Positions 12,981 through 25,198 of a stretch of DNA of 64,000 nt are shown here, piece after piece (within the stretch, counting starts at the first letter, position 1; each line of letters opens with the position of its first letter). The position numbers and the translations under genes are program-made. The notes beneath the pieces were generated by a model. That model had not been told where the DNA came from and did not search any database. It was given only the letters and a program-made list of their open reading frames with translations. The stretch comes from Cunninghamella blakesleeana (taxonomy: Eukaryota; Mucoromycota; Mucoromycetes; Mucorales; Cunninghamellaceae): NCBI GenBank assembly GCA_017871115.1, contig JAFCIZ010000005.1, forward strand, positions 4,085,501 to 4,149,500, given 5' to 3'.

Positions 12981-14107
12981 ATTTATATACATGTACACAC
13001 TTTTAATAAAAGTACATATCATTTCCTTTTTTTATTTTATTTGATAACACGTATATATATTATTTTTTTCCTTCATAATAAATTGATTTTCCCAGAATAT
13101 AGTTTTAGCTATATATATTATATATATGATTATATGTATATATATAAGGAAGTTTAAAAACACAAGTAAAAGCATACATTAATTAGTTTTATTGGATAAA
13201 TAATTAAGATATTGCTACAATATATTCCTTTTTTATTTGTTTTTTTTTTTATCTAATTGATTAAAAGTTCTACGCAAGATTAAGAGGCGAAATCCTAACC
13301 AGAAGTTTCGATATAGCGATGACAAGGACTCAGTAAAACGGTCAATCTCACTAAAACATCCCTACTTTTTCTATTTTTCTATTGTATATTATTAAATCAC
13401 CTAATAATAATTATGATAAGGAACCTAAATCAAAAAAATCTACTTTGTAAAGACAGAAAATATAACACTGCTAAAATCTGCCATGCCATGCTAAAGGCTT
13501 TACGTATAGAAACTAGTCAACTATTGGTAGGTCTACATACAACCATCATTGTGATTATCTACCAATATTTTTATCCCATTATCTTACATTTTGTCCAATT
13601 GTATTTGATAACCTCAGACTTCTTGACTATAATATATTAATAATAATACATATAAAGAACACCCTTCAGCTCTCACTGGTACTCCTTTTAATCCAATAGA
13701 CTTTACCATAAATCAAATGCCAACCTCGCATAAATATATGCACGTCAATCACTGGAAACACAGTTAGTCATTTATGTTATAAATCTTTATAAAATTAATT
13801 TAGCATCACGCCTATTTAAAATATTTCCAAGATGGAAAATCTTCACAAAGTCTTGCTCTCCTACACACCTTATCTCCTACATCTATCATCAACTCTATCT
13901 TTATTCATTAACTCATTTATTATCCTCTTTTATTGCCCTAAATATCGCTTTACCCTTTTTTTTAAAAAAAAAAAAAAAAAAAAACTCCCATAGTATACAT
14001 ATAATAAAAGCCCTTTTTTTTATGTATATTTTTTATTATGAATTTGAATTATAAAAAATTAAATAAATTAAATAAATTAAATAAAAAAAAATAAAAAAAT
14101 AAAATGA
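12981..14107. other. Convergent intergenic region with a less AT-rich island
   Basis: Between the reductase and CDC24 3' ends. Positions about 13265-13930 have clearly fewer homopolymers and more mixed base use than the surroundings. The plus-strand frame 13413-13640 and short minus-strand open stretches exist, but none has a recognisable domain or closes into a gene. It may be a decayed insertion. Confidence 0.4.
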
Positions 14108-17100
14108 TCACACAATATAAAAATTTACAGTATTATTTAAACCACGTAATTCAAAACCCATTTGTAAATCATCGTTTGAACTAATAGTAATTAAATCCCC
14201 ATCTTCATCTTGATATTTTAATCCATTCATTACCATATCCTTTTGTTGTTGCTGAGAAGTAGAAGGTGAAGAATTTCCCATATCACAGTTCATTTTCTTT
14301 TCAATTCTTTCTACCAATTCTTTATAATCTACTGATAATGGAACTACTAAAACATAAATGCTCCCTGAATGATGTACTTTTACTTTAATTCCTGTCGGTG
14401 ATATATCATTATTATTAATTGATGTAGGATGATAATAATAATAATCTTCATTTAAAGTTTGTTTTTGTTGCTGAGGTTGTTGTTGGTGAGGGTGATGATG
14501 GTGGTCAAAGGAATATAAAGGTCTATTTAAATCTTGGTCCCCGTTGCTTTTCCTTTTATCTTGTTTTTGTTTCATTTCATGGTAATCTGGATGATAGGAA
14601 TGTTGATGATTTGAAGAAGATGATGACGAAGAAGAATAGAGAGTATGATAGTGATGGTAAATGGAATTATTGGAAAGTGGAGGTAAAGAAGGAGTAGTGG
14701 ATACTTTTTCATAAGAATCATTATGATGATGGTGATGATGATTTTTTAAAGGCTGATGAATATTAGGACTACTTTGAGATCTTAATCTTGTAGGATTACT
14801 ACTGTTTTGGTTATTATTAGAAAGGCTTGGTAAAGGTTTATTCATACTATGAGGTGAAGGTTGAGAAGATAAAAATGAAAATGGGGTTGTAGGCGGTGAT
14901 GTGATTGAAAAATAAGTATCAAAGTTATTGTAATGGTCACTATATCCCTCTGCTTCTTCATATTCATTCAGCATGTGCTGTGTAACTAATTCTGTAGCAG
15001 GTACGGATTGATAATGATCATGATCCAAATAAGCAGAAGATGAAGTAGGTGGTTGCGGCGATTGCTGTAGATCTCTTGGTAAAGGTGGTAATGACATCCC
15101 AGGAGTTGTATTATAATAGGATAATCGACGCCCATTATTATTGTTGGTGTTGGTGTTATTGTCAGCTTGATTCAAATTAGCATGATAGGATGATGTAAAT
15201 GTATACAAAGGGTGATCATCCTCATCTTCGTCTTCTTCCCCTTCATTTTCCTCATTTTTGACCACCTCTACTAATGTCGGCGATGGTGATAGTGACGAAG
15301 TTGGATGAATGAACGTTTGTTCCAAATGGTCTGATAAGGAATAACCATAGGAAGTAGTTGGTGTATTAGGAACGGTGTAAGGGCCGTGTTCAGAAGGAGA
15401 AGAATGGTTAGATACTATGGAAGGAGGGGGAGGAGATGATGCATTATTATTTGCAGAGGCTAATAATAATGCGGTTTTCTGTTCCCGAGCTTTCTGTTTA
15501 ATTTGCTTTAGAAGAGTGGATAGAGTGGATTCCCATAATTGTAACTGCTCTTGGTGTCTACATTTTAAAGTAAATGACTCTATCCCATAATTTTGTTGAT
15601 GTTGATTATTATTTTCTTTTGCATGATTTGTTTTATTAGACCAATAAATCTGCAAGTTACATATTCCGTCTTTACTTGCATCAACAACTTGAGCAATTCT
15701 CGACATTAATATTCTACCACGTACATTTAAACGATAGTCTGCTCCGGCTGATGATGCTGAAGTTGAAGCTGCTGCTGCTGAAGAAGAATCTAACTGCGAC
15801 CCATTGTTGTCCTTTTTATTTTTTTTCTTTTTTTGACTTGTATCAGATGAAGTAGAGGCAGATAAAGAATTGGAAGAAGGCAGTTTTTCTTCACGGCATA
15901 CAAAAAGACAATCTTCAAACAAATAAACAGTTAATTCTCTACCTGGTTGACCGCGGTAAATCATGAATCGATCATGCAATAACAAATTCCCATAATCATC
16001 AATATCCGTAATAGACCAATCATAAACTCTTTTCTTTAAATCTTGTACAGTAGCATGATTTTCCTGTCTTCTTTTTGTTTCATTTACTTTCGAAGCCACT
16101 CTTAAAATAGCATTTAAACCTTCTTCCGTTTCATCATAATAAGTCCATGTAGAAGGGGTACTTTTTACTAATTCTTTCATTAATAAAGGATATTTACAAA
16201 TACGTTGGACAGGTTTGATTAAAATAGAGGGTAATTCAAAACTTGGAGATAAAATGTGGGCCAGCTTTTCTAAAGCTTGTACTTCACTTACGATTAAATC
16301 TTGAGCAGTTTGAAAATTGGCACAAAAGGGTTCATACACTTTAAAAGCATCTTCAAACTGGACAAATAATAAACCAAAGCGTTGTTCCATAGGTATGTTA
16401 TCGGCCTGTGCTTCTACTTGAATGAGGAACCGTCTTTGGAAATCTACAAGTGAATTTAAATTACCAAATAATTGATGTAATGTATCGGGTGGTAAAACTT
16501 CATTCATTTGTGCATGATTCATATAGTTCTATGTTTTTTAGAGATATAAAAAATAGAGAAATAAGCATTTTTTTTTTTTTTTTTTTTTTTAGTTGATAAG
16601 AAAAAATAAGTGAAAGAGAGAAAGAGGATAAAAAGCGAAAGAGAAAAAAAAATAAGGAGTTTTAGAAAATTGATAGAAAATTACTAAATTAGGACTAAAG
16701 CAAATAAAAAAAATATATACGTTTATAATAGGAGATAAGTAGGAAAAAATATTACCTGTAAAGTTTCAAGGTCTTGAACATATTTTCTTTCAGTTTCTAA
16801 TAATTCAGCAACGATTTTGTCTCTAGTATCTTTTGGTGCATTTGGGTCAGAATGGCGATGAGCAATAGGAATTTCAATTATACCTTTTTTTTCTAATAAT
16901 TCTAATATTTTTTTTAATATATTGACAACCTAAAATAAAAAAGAATGATCAATGAGGAATTTAACTTTTTTTTTTTTTAATAAAATATAAATAATAAAAT
17001 ATTTAAAAAACTCATTACCCTTACAAAACCATTGGTATCGTCTTGAAATAAATCAGTCAAAGTAAATAAAACATCTTGTTGAAAAGATAATTGATCACGA

Positions 17101-17411
17101 CAAGCGATAATAAAATGATAGACGTAAGCTTTTGGTTTACTGTTAATCATTGTATCCAATGGGATAGGTGATTCTGGGTTAAGAGTATTAAATAAAAGGC
17201 ATAAAGTAATCCCTTGTCGACAAAAGGACCATAATTTGGTCATAGGAGTGGTAGAAGTAATATGATCCGGATTGGTTAAATAAGATTGTAGTACTTGGAT
17301 AGTAGATAATCCATTGATGACATATCTACAAGTGTGATAAAGTGAATTTTTTTGAGTTGCTTGTTGGTTTGTAATGGATTCATTAATAATAGGTGTCTCG
17401 ATGGTGGACAT
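14108..17411 (-). CDS. CDC24: Cdc24-like Rho guanine-nucleotide exchange factor for Cdc42
   Basis: Activates Cdc42 for polarised growth. Exons 17411-17019, 16929-16756 and 16528-14108 give about 995 residues. Domain order: CDC24-type calponin-homology domain (about residues 25-170, including LWSFCRQGITLCLLFNTLNP and DTNGFVRVVN), RhoGEF/DH domain starting KIVAELLETERKYVQDLETLQ and continuing through PVQRICKYPLLMKELVK, PH domain (VYLFEDCLFVCREE to FTLKCRHQEQLQLWESTL), a long Ser/His/Asn/Gln linker of about 350 residues, and a C-terminal PB1 domain (GIKVKVHHSGSIYVLVV...YQDEDGDLITISSNDDL) with an acidic OPCA motif. PB1 normally binds Bem1/Scd2. Intron 1 could use either of two donors 6 nt apart (GTAAGG or GTAATG); the downstream one better fits the family. 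Confidence 0.95.
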
Positions 17412-18086
17412 TTTTTTTTCCTTTCTCTTTACTTTTTAATAGATAATAAATGATATATATACATATATATACATATATATATAAATATATATATATATTA
17501 AAAGAAGAAGAAGTAGAAAAAAGGTATTATAAAAACGTTTTTTTTATAATCACTTTTTTTATAAAAAGTATGAAGAAAGAAAGAAAGAAGAAAATTAAGA
17601 TAAAAAAGCAATAAATAATTATAATAAAAAATAGGGGAAAGAAAGAAAAAAAAAAATAAAAAAAAAAATAAAAACAGTAAAAAATAGAAGGGGCTATTTT
17701 TATAAAATATAGTTATTTTTTGTCAAGTTAAAGTAGGAGCAATATATATATCTATAAGGAGTGGAAGAGGAGAGTGAATAAAAATTATTATTATTATTAT
17801 TATTATAATGGTTACACTCTCTACTTTTTTCGGTTTATAGCCATGCCATCTCTTAATCAATCAATCAAACCATTATCTTCATTTTAATAATCATGATCAT
17901 TTCATTTAAACTTTATAAACGAAAAATAAACCTTATTAACTAAAAATGACAGTTTAATCGAAATATCCGACGGACTTTGAAAAAACTCGATTTTTTTTTT
18001 ATTTTTTTATTTTTATATGATCATTATTTTTTTTTATTTTCCCTCTTTCTCTTTCTCTTTTTTTATATATAATAATAAAAAAAAAC
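17412..18086. promoter_or_regulatory. Shared divergent promoter, CDC24 / PGS1
   Basis: 675 bp between opposite starts. It contains alternating TA runs (about 17455-17500), an A/G-rich tract and, toward 18087, a T/C-rich tract ending in A8. No named element recognised. Confidence 0.55.
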
Positions 18087-18572
18087 GTGTTTTATATGCT
18101 ATCTAGAAGATTATTATTATTAAATAAGCATCAAATATTAAAGTCAGCACACTATGCATTGTGTTTCCGCGGTTTCCATTCATCTTTGATTCGAGCCAAT
18201 CTTTTTAATAAAGAACCTTTTCAAGTCTTTCAACCATTACAACAGCAGGCTCCTACATTTCATATGAATGGTGAACAGATCCAACTTTTATATGAACCAA
18301 GTGACTTTTATAAAGAAATTAAAGTATAGAAATGTATATGGAATAATAAGAATAAGAATAAAAATATTATTAATGTTATTATTTATAGTATATTTACTTT
18401 TATTATTAATAATACTATTATTATTTTTCTCATTAGTCACGGATATTATCAGCAAAAAAACGTATTTTTATTGCGGCTCTATATATTGGTCAATCAGAAA
18501 ATGAATTGGTAAATAAACATTATAGTTTTATGCTAAAAAGAGAGGGTTGGTTTCTTTTTTTTTTATACTGAT

Positions 18573-18606
<34 letters not shown>

Positions 18607-20018
18607 TAGGTAGATACACTTCGTCAAGCATTATCACAATCCAAAGAATTAAAAGTTCATATATTAATCGATTGTTTACGAGGAACACGAACATCCAAAT
18701 CAGCCAGTTCAGCCACTTTATTATCATCTTTAATTGAATCATTCCCAGACCAAATTCAAGTTTCTATGTATCATACACCAGATTTAAAAGGGGTTTTAAA
18801 AAAAACGTTACCACCTCGTTTTAATGAAACCATTGGTTTAATGCATTTAAAAGTTTATGGATTTGATGATACCGTCATGTTAAGTGGGGCCAATTTAAGT
18901 ACCGACTATTTTACCAATCGACAAGATCGTTATATGTTATTTCATGATCAACACCTAACAAACTATTATCATGACTTATTAAACGTTGTAAGCTCTTTTT
19001 CTTATCAATTAACCAAAGACCAACAACTTTTATTATTACCTTCAACCTATGACCCCGTCCGCCAAAGCTCTTCCTTCAAACAACAAGCTAAACTTCAATT
19101 ACTGGATTTTATTGAAAAATATCAGTCCCAACCTCAACAATCTAATCTAAAAGAAAAAGAAAAAGATACAATTGTTTTACCTGTGATTCAGATGGGCCCT
19201 TTTGATATACAACAAGATGAACGTGTTACATTATCTTTATTAGGCATGGCTCACCACCATCAGCATGAGCATCATCATGCTTCTAAATTAAATTGGCATA
19301 TTCATTTAACGTCAGGCTACTTTAATTTCACCAATCGTTATAAACAATTTATTTTAAATACACGTGCTATTTTTAAATTTTTAACTGCCTCTCCAGAAGC
19401 AAATGGGTTTTTTAATTCTAAAGGTGTGTCACGTTATTTACCTCCTGCCTATACATATATAGAAAAACAATTTTACAGACAAGTCATTAAATCTGGCAGA
19501 CAAGATACTATCTCTATAGAAGAATATAAACGACCTGGTTGGACATATCATGCAAAAGGTAGGTTTACGTTTAATAAAAGTAGTTTATATTTATTTTAAT
19601 AATCATAAAAAAAAATAGGGGGGGATGATAATAATAAAACAAAATGATATATATATATATATAGGATTATGGATCCAATTTAAAGAAGATCAATATCCAT
19701 CGGTTACAATGATTGGGTCACCTAACTTTGGCCATCGATCTAGTAGACGTGATTTGGAAGCCCAAGTAGTTTTATTTACTGACAATAAATCATTACAGGC
19801 ATCTTTACACAAGGTAATATATATAAAATAACCAAGATATATATATATATATATATATTTATAGAGTTACTTTTTTATTTTTTTATTTACTAAAATAGGA
19901 AGTGGATTCTTTACATCATTATTCAACACCTATATCTGACGAAACCTTTCAACAAAAAGATAGATATGTTCCATACGGTGTTCGTGTAGCGACAACTTTT
20001 ATAAAAACAATGTTATAA
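18087..20018 (+). CDS. PGS1: Mitochondrial CDP-diacylglycerol--glycerol-3-phosphate 3-phosphatidyltransferase
   Basis: Makes phosphatidylglycerophosphate, the committed step to cardiolipin in the mitochondrial inner membrane. Exons 18087-18323, 18437-18508, 18610-19558, 19665-19813 and 19899-20018 give 508 residues, as expected for eukaryotic PGS1. It is a PLD-superfamily protein with two HKD motifs: first HLKVYGFDDTVMLSGANLS (exon 3), second YHAKGLW...MIGSPNFGHRSSRRD, where the exon 3/4 junction falls inside the motif at HAKG. The N-terminus MFYMLSRRLLLLNKH...LCFRGFHSS is basic, non-acidic and hydrophobic, consistent with a mitochondrial presequence. A His-rich loop (HHHQHEHHH) sits mid-protein. 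Intron 2 ends in a T20-plus/A15-like self-complementary tract directly before the acceptor. Confidence 0.95.
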
Positions 20019-22601
20019 AAAAACGAGTAGATAGATAGATAGATAGATGTGTCATTATTACAATAATAATAATAAAAAGGGATTCACATATACATACAAA
20101 TATATATAAAGATATCTTAAAAAAAAATTACATAAATGGATGGATGAAGAAGTATATCTGAATAGGACAACCATCTTTAAATGGAATAATTCGAAATGAG
20201 TGTTATTTTATTGTATCACCGTTTACCGCAGTGTCTTATCAATTAGAAAAAATAATACAACATAATCTATAAAGATACTATCTATACAAAGTTTTTCGTA
20301 AAGGAATACATAAAGAATATATGTGTGAAACGTTGTCTATAACATAAATAAATAAATAATAAATAAATAAATAATAAATAATAATAATAATAAAAAAAGG
20401 TTAATAAATCGCATAATCATTTGTCAATTAGGATTGTCTATATATATAAATATATACTATATATGTCATTGATGCATTGATTACTTAAAGATACAAATGG
20501 ATTAAAAAAAATAGATCTCATTTGTAATTATTATATATTATCTTGGAATATTTTTTTATAGATTTTATCTTTTTTTAAAATATAGAAAATAAAAATAAAC
20601 GGTAACAATAATAACAATTTAATGAATAAATAAATAAATAAATAAATAAAAAGCAACCAAAGAAGAAGAATATTAAACTTTTTCCCTTTCTTTTTTTTTC
20701 ACATGAAATAATGTATTTTTGTTCTGTTCATCCCATTTCCGATATTTTCCTTTTTATTTTTTATTTTACTTTATATATTATAATGAAATACCCTATTCTT
20801 TTTTTTTACTTTAATCATTCATTCATTTATTTATTTTTATGTATAAATGATTATTATTAAGTGGATAGCCTTTCTAGGAAATAGATATGGCGAGGAAATG
20901 GAATAATAGGAGAGGTGTTTTTTTTTTCACTCATTTATATTATGCATTTTAATAGTTATATGCGTATATAATATATATTATTTTAATCATCATCATAATT
21001 AATATTTATAATTATAATAAAAGGTGATTTTTCAGATTAATTGTTTTAATAAAAAACTATAAAATAATAAAGAAAAAGTTTAAATTGAAATAGTTCTCCT
21101 TTTGTTAGACACGAATTCTTTATAAGGAAAAAAGGTCTAGGAGAAAACCAAAAAAAAAAAAAAAACAATGACCGTGGGTTGACAGGTGATAATGTTTTTA
21201 TTTTTTCGCTAGATGAGAAGAAATTTATATAATTTTTTTTTTTTTCTATTTTTTCGATGATCATACCTTATTTTTCGATGATTATAACTTTTTTCGATAA
21301 ACTTTTTGGTTTTTTGATAGTTTATTTTGCTGATTAATTAAAAATAAGATATAGTAAAAATATCTTAATATAAATAAAATAAATAGTAATATGTAATGAG
21401 AATGAAATAATGCAGCTATAAAATTAATTTTTTTTTTTTTTTATTTTTTTTTAAAAAAATAAAAATAAAAAAAAGATAACAATAATAATAATAAAATGAA
21501 TAAATATAAAAATAATATGATAAAAATGGGAATATGAAAATTTTAGAGATAAGAAAAAAAAACAAAAGCTTTCTTTTTTTTTGTTTGTATTTGTTTGTTT
21601 GTTTATGTCTTTTTACAGAGTAAAAATCATTTAATATATGGGCTATCGTCGTCTTGGAGATACAGGACAATACTAGTTTTTTTTTAAAAAGAAAATATCA
21701 TTATTGTTTGATCCTTTTTTTTTTTTTCTTTTTTTTTCTTTTTTTTTCTTTTTTTATACCTTTGTTTGATGGTTTGGTGAACCACATACAAGACATTTAT
21801 GTTGATCCATTGTTAAAGCAATTATATGATTCAATGATAATGAAGTTTTTTTATGAAGGAACACGAAGAAAAAACTTGACTATCGACAAATTAGTTAAAT
21901 AAAATAATACAAAACTGTTTATATGATAACAATTCAAAAAAAAAAAAAAAAAAGGAAAGAGAAAGAAGGAAAGAAAGAAAGAAAAAAAAAAGTTGGAAAT
22001 GTCATTCTTTATGGGAGCTTTGAATATATTTAAATGGCTTTGTGGAACAAAAAAATAATAGTAACACCATATTTTTTAAAATATGTAATGCTTTTGCGAA
22101 CACGCTCTTCATTTTGAGCAATTGATAGTATTATATAATCCATTGGTATATATATATATATATAATAAAATACAATATAATATAATATAATAAATATTAT
22201 ATATTATATAATGTCAATTCACTATCATTATTGGATCAATAAAATATAAATATATACATTACTTGGATATAATAATATATAAATAAATTTGATAAGATCA
22301 ACAAATAAATACATTCGCAAACATATGATGTTTTTTATTATTATGGTAGTAGATTTTATCTATCTATTTTTTTTTTTTTTTGATATATATATTCAAAAAA
22401 TAATATTTTTATTTATTTTTAATGGTTTTTTTATTCAAGAATTTTTTATTATCATTGTTATTAATCATATATATTTTTTTATCTGGTTTATAAAAAAAGG
22501 AATAGATCAATCTGGGTTTATTATCGTTGCTTTTATTATTGCTGTTATTGTTTGTTGATTTGTTATTGATATTGCTATGGCTGTTGATATTATTAAGTTA
22601 T
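20019..22601. other. Convergent intergenic region, no confident gene
   Basis: About 2.6 kb between PGS1 and the HMG-box gene. Mostly A/T homopolymers; GATA tetranucleotides near 20028-20046, AATA runs near 20345-20395. A few more complex open stretches at 21770-21902 and near 21990-22130 on the plus strand are the only protein-like pieces (see findings). Confidence 0.6.
21768..21902 (+). other. Short protein-like open stretch, possible gene fragment
   Basis: About 44 codons with balanced amino-acid use (DGLVNHIQDIYVDPLLKQLY, then a basic KFFYEGTRRKNL segment) ending in TAA at 21900-21902, preceded by a T/C-rich tract. A second such piece (SFFMGALNIFKWLCGTKK) follows near 21999-22053 in another frame. 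No intact gene, start or family recognised; could be the remnant of a decayed element. Confidence 0.25.
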
Positions 22602-23718
22602 TTAATCAGAATCATCGTCAGAACTTGAAGAAGAAGAATCATCGGTGGATGAATCGTCATCTTGTTTCTTAATAGTGGTGGTAGGAGTAATTTCATTTAT
22701 AGTTTCTTTCTTGATATTTTCAATAGAAGAAGCGTCTTCAAAGTGATCATCATCATCGTCACTATCCTCTTGATCCTTTTCAGCTATAGTGGAAACAGCT
22801 TCAGATTTCTTTTTATTAAGAGGTAACTTTTTGGTGACTATTTTTTTTTCTTTGATATTTGTGGTGGATTTCTTTTCATTAGTGGATGAAGTAGAATCGG
22901 CAACAGGTCCTTCATTTTCTTTCTTTTTATTATAAGCTTCTAATTCCTTGTCATATCGATCTCTATCCTTTTTAGCAATGTCTTTGTATTTCTATATAGT
23001 CATTAGATGAAAAAAAGGTAAAAATAAAAGTAAAAATAAAAATAAAGAAATAAAATATGGTATTAGTCTGATGATGATGGTGACGACCCTTGCTCATATA
23101 TACATATATATCTTTTTTTTATTACTTGTTTTTCTTTATCAGAGAGAGCATTCCATTTTTTAGCTACTTCAGCAACTACTTCATTAGGAGTTAATTTGGG
23201 ATTTTCTTTTTCTACTTTAGGACGAGCTTCACGACTAAAATGGATATAACTTGTGAGAAAGTGTTTAGGAGCATTAGGATCTTTCTTTGCCTTTTTAGAG
23301 GAACCAGCACCAGCACTAGATATAGCTTTATTCTTTTCAGCAAGTAATTTACTTAAAGAGCCAGTGTTGCTCATAAATTTAGATAGGCTTGCTAAATCTG
23401 TAGAGATTTTAGATAATAAAGCAGAGATCTAATATCAAAAATAAAAATAAAAACAAGATGATATATTATTATTAATGCTTTATACCTTCATCTTATTTTA
23501 TTTTATTGATGATCCATACGCGTCAATATATTCCTCTCTCTTTTTTCATATATTTTATGTACTTATATGATATATATTATTTAGTAGAAAATAAAATATA
23601 GGAAATAGAAAATAAAGTTTGAATTCTATTCGCTATTTTCTATATTCCGCTTTTATTTCCTTTTTATTTTATTTACCTCTTCAACTTCAGGTTCTTTTCT
23701 TTTATTACCAGCAGCCAT
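22602..23718 (-). CDS. HMG-box chromatin protein
   Basis: Exons 23718-23677, 23428-23126 and 22991-22602 give 244 residues. A short N-terminus (MAAGNKRKEPEVEE, then a helical leucine-rich stretch) is followed by a basic linker KKAKKDPNAPKHFLTSYIHF and one HMG box of about 70 residues ending KKDRDRYDKELEAYNKKK; the exon 2/3 junction lies inside helix 3. The C-terminal 90 residues alternate Lys-rich and Asp/Glu/Ser-rich blocks and end in an acidic Ser/Asp tail, as in HMGB-type proteins. It should bend DNA in the nucleus non-specifically, like Nhp6 or Hmo1-type proteins; an exact orthologue cannot be named. The gene diverges from the one at 24352 across a spacer that holds a GC-rich fold-back element. 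Confidence 0.92.
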
Positions 23719-24351
23719 AGTATTTATTTTAATATATAAAAAAAGGAATATAAAAAAAGAAAAAGAAAGTGAAAGAGAAAAAGAAAAGGGAAAGGGAAAA
23801 AATGGATGATGAATAAATAACAAATAAAAAATTGGGGTGCTTCGGCACCCGCTGACCCAATATCGTGACCGGAATTTCCTAATTGAAAGCGGTGCATTTT
23901 AACTGGTGCGGTGGGAGAGGGGAGAATAGTACTAAAATAAAAATAAGGGAGGGGGGGGGGCAGATTCACTCCCCTCTCCATTAGAGATAGGCACCCAAGA
24001 AAAAAAAAAAAAAAACTTTAATAAAAATAATAATGATAATAATATAAAAATTATAATTATTGTAATAATAAAATCATTTACTCACTCATTTCTCCCTCCC
24101 ATGGAAAGATCTTACCCTCCTATTTTTTTTTATTTTTTTTTAAAAAATCATTGTTTTATTTAAATAAATAATTCATCTTTTTTTTATTATTATTTTTCTT
24201 TTCTTCTTTCATTTCTTCATAAAAAAACATCCATTCCTTTTATTTTTGTGCTTGTTTGATACAACACCTAATTTTTTTCTACCTTCCTTTTTTATATTAT
24301 CTAACCAACCCATTCCATTCTTTTATTTTCTTTTTATTTTATTTTAAAAAA
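23719..24351. promoter_or_regulatory. Divergent promoter region, HMG-box gene / membrane-protein gene
   Basis: 633 bp between opposite starts. The half near 23718 contains the GC-rich element at 23831-23999; the half near 24352 is T/C-rich (24120-24345), typical of leaders here. Confidence 0.6.
23831..23999. mobile_element. GC-rich fold-back element, candidate MITE or structured regulatory DNA
   Basis: A 169-bp island of mixed, GC-rich sequence in an otherwise AT-dominated spacer. The left end TTGGGGTGC (23832-23840) is mirrored by GCACCCAA at the right end (23991-23998), an imperfect terminal inverted repeat. Inside, GGGTGC-TTCG-GCACCC (23835-23850) is a perfect hairpin with a UUCG-type loop. 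GGAGAGGGGAG (23914-23924) pairs with CTCCCCTCTCC (23969-23979). Between these arms lies GGGA followed by ten G (23947-23960). No coding potential of its own; A-rich sequence on both sides prevents confident recognition of a target-site duplication. Confidence 0.45.
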
Positions 24352-25198
24352 ATGAAGACAATTCAATTTGAACTTTTAAATAAAAAATTTGATGATCAAT
24401 ACACTTTTGATCTTCAAGGTTACGTAAGTAAATAAAAAAAAATAAGAGAATCGTATTGCATAATGCCTTGATTTTTACGTATTTAATAATATATATTTAC
24501 TTATTTCTTAATATTAGTTGACATTTCAAGATTTTACGGCTAATATGAAAATAATTAACCGACAATTTCAAAAGACACCCTTACCAAAACATCAAACCTT
24601 ATTCATGATATTTATTTGGTTATTATGGATATCAACTTCTTTTTTTATTTATTTTACTTTTATGAATGATTTATCTCTATGGATTATTCTTTTATTATCT
24701 TTATCTATTATTTTATCGAGTCTTTTTTGTATTTTTTATTATCAACGACGTATTCAAAAGGTAAGTTGTTATATATATTTATGGCTTGTTCTATTTTCAT
24801 ATTTATTCTTATCCTCATCTTAATATTTTTTATTTCTATTTTTTCATTTTACACAGTTCGAAAAAAACATTGTTAAAGCATGTGAAGAATTAAATGATAA
24901 AGAATCAATGCGTGGTATTGAGTACCAATTATTAAAAAACGATGGACCTTGCCAAATGAATTATCATGGCTATTTTTCTTGGTATTTTTTATTCGGTGTT
25001 TCTTCAAATTATGAAATAATGATTCAATTTGATGATAGATATGATTTAAGATATTCAAAAGATTTTGTATGTGTTCCTTTATATCCTCCTAATCCAATCA
25101 TTTTACTTGATGAAAAACCAAATGAATACAATGATTCTTTATTATTTTATTCAAATGATGAAAAAAAACATATAATAGATTCGTCTAATCATGTATAA
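24352..25198 (+). CDS. Two-pass membrane protein of unknown function
   Basis: Exons 24352-24423, 24518-24760 and 24857-25198, all phase 0, give 218 residues. Residues about 45-70 and 75-98 (LFMIFIWLLWISTSFFIYFT and LWIILLLSLSIILSSLFCIF) are two hydrophobic segments separated by a very short loop, a hairpin membrane anchor. The C-terminal 110 residues are soluble and well-composed: FEKNIVKACEELNDKESMRG, then GIEYQLLKNDGPCQMNYHGY and an aromatic/acidic strand-rich part ending CVPLYPPNPIILLDE. An N-terminal hydrophilic part precedes the anchor. Both ends probably face the cytosol. I do not recognise the family; clean splice sites and codon pattern make the gene itself credible. Confidence 0.75.

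Noticed and set aside
13413..13640. 75-codon plus-strand frame in the compositional island
   Set aside because: No similarity recognised and no splice or leader signals; island itself is reported instead.
22289..22558. Open frame rich in Phe/Ile upstream on the plus strand of the HMG 3' end
   Set aside because: Composition is that of translated A/T-rich DNA, with no conserved-looking segment or splice context.
23724..23981. Minus-strand open frame of 85 codons starting MERGVNLPPP
   Set aside because: It runs through the GC-rich fold-back element and then homopolymer-derived Phe/Leu codons; better explained by the element than by a gene.
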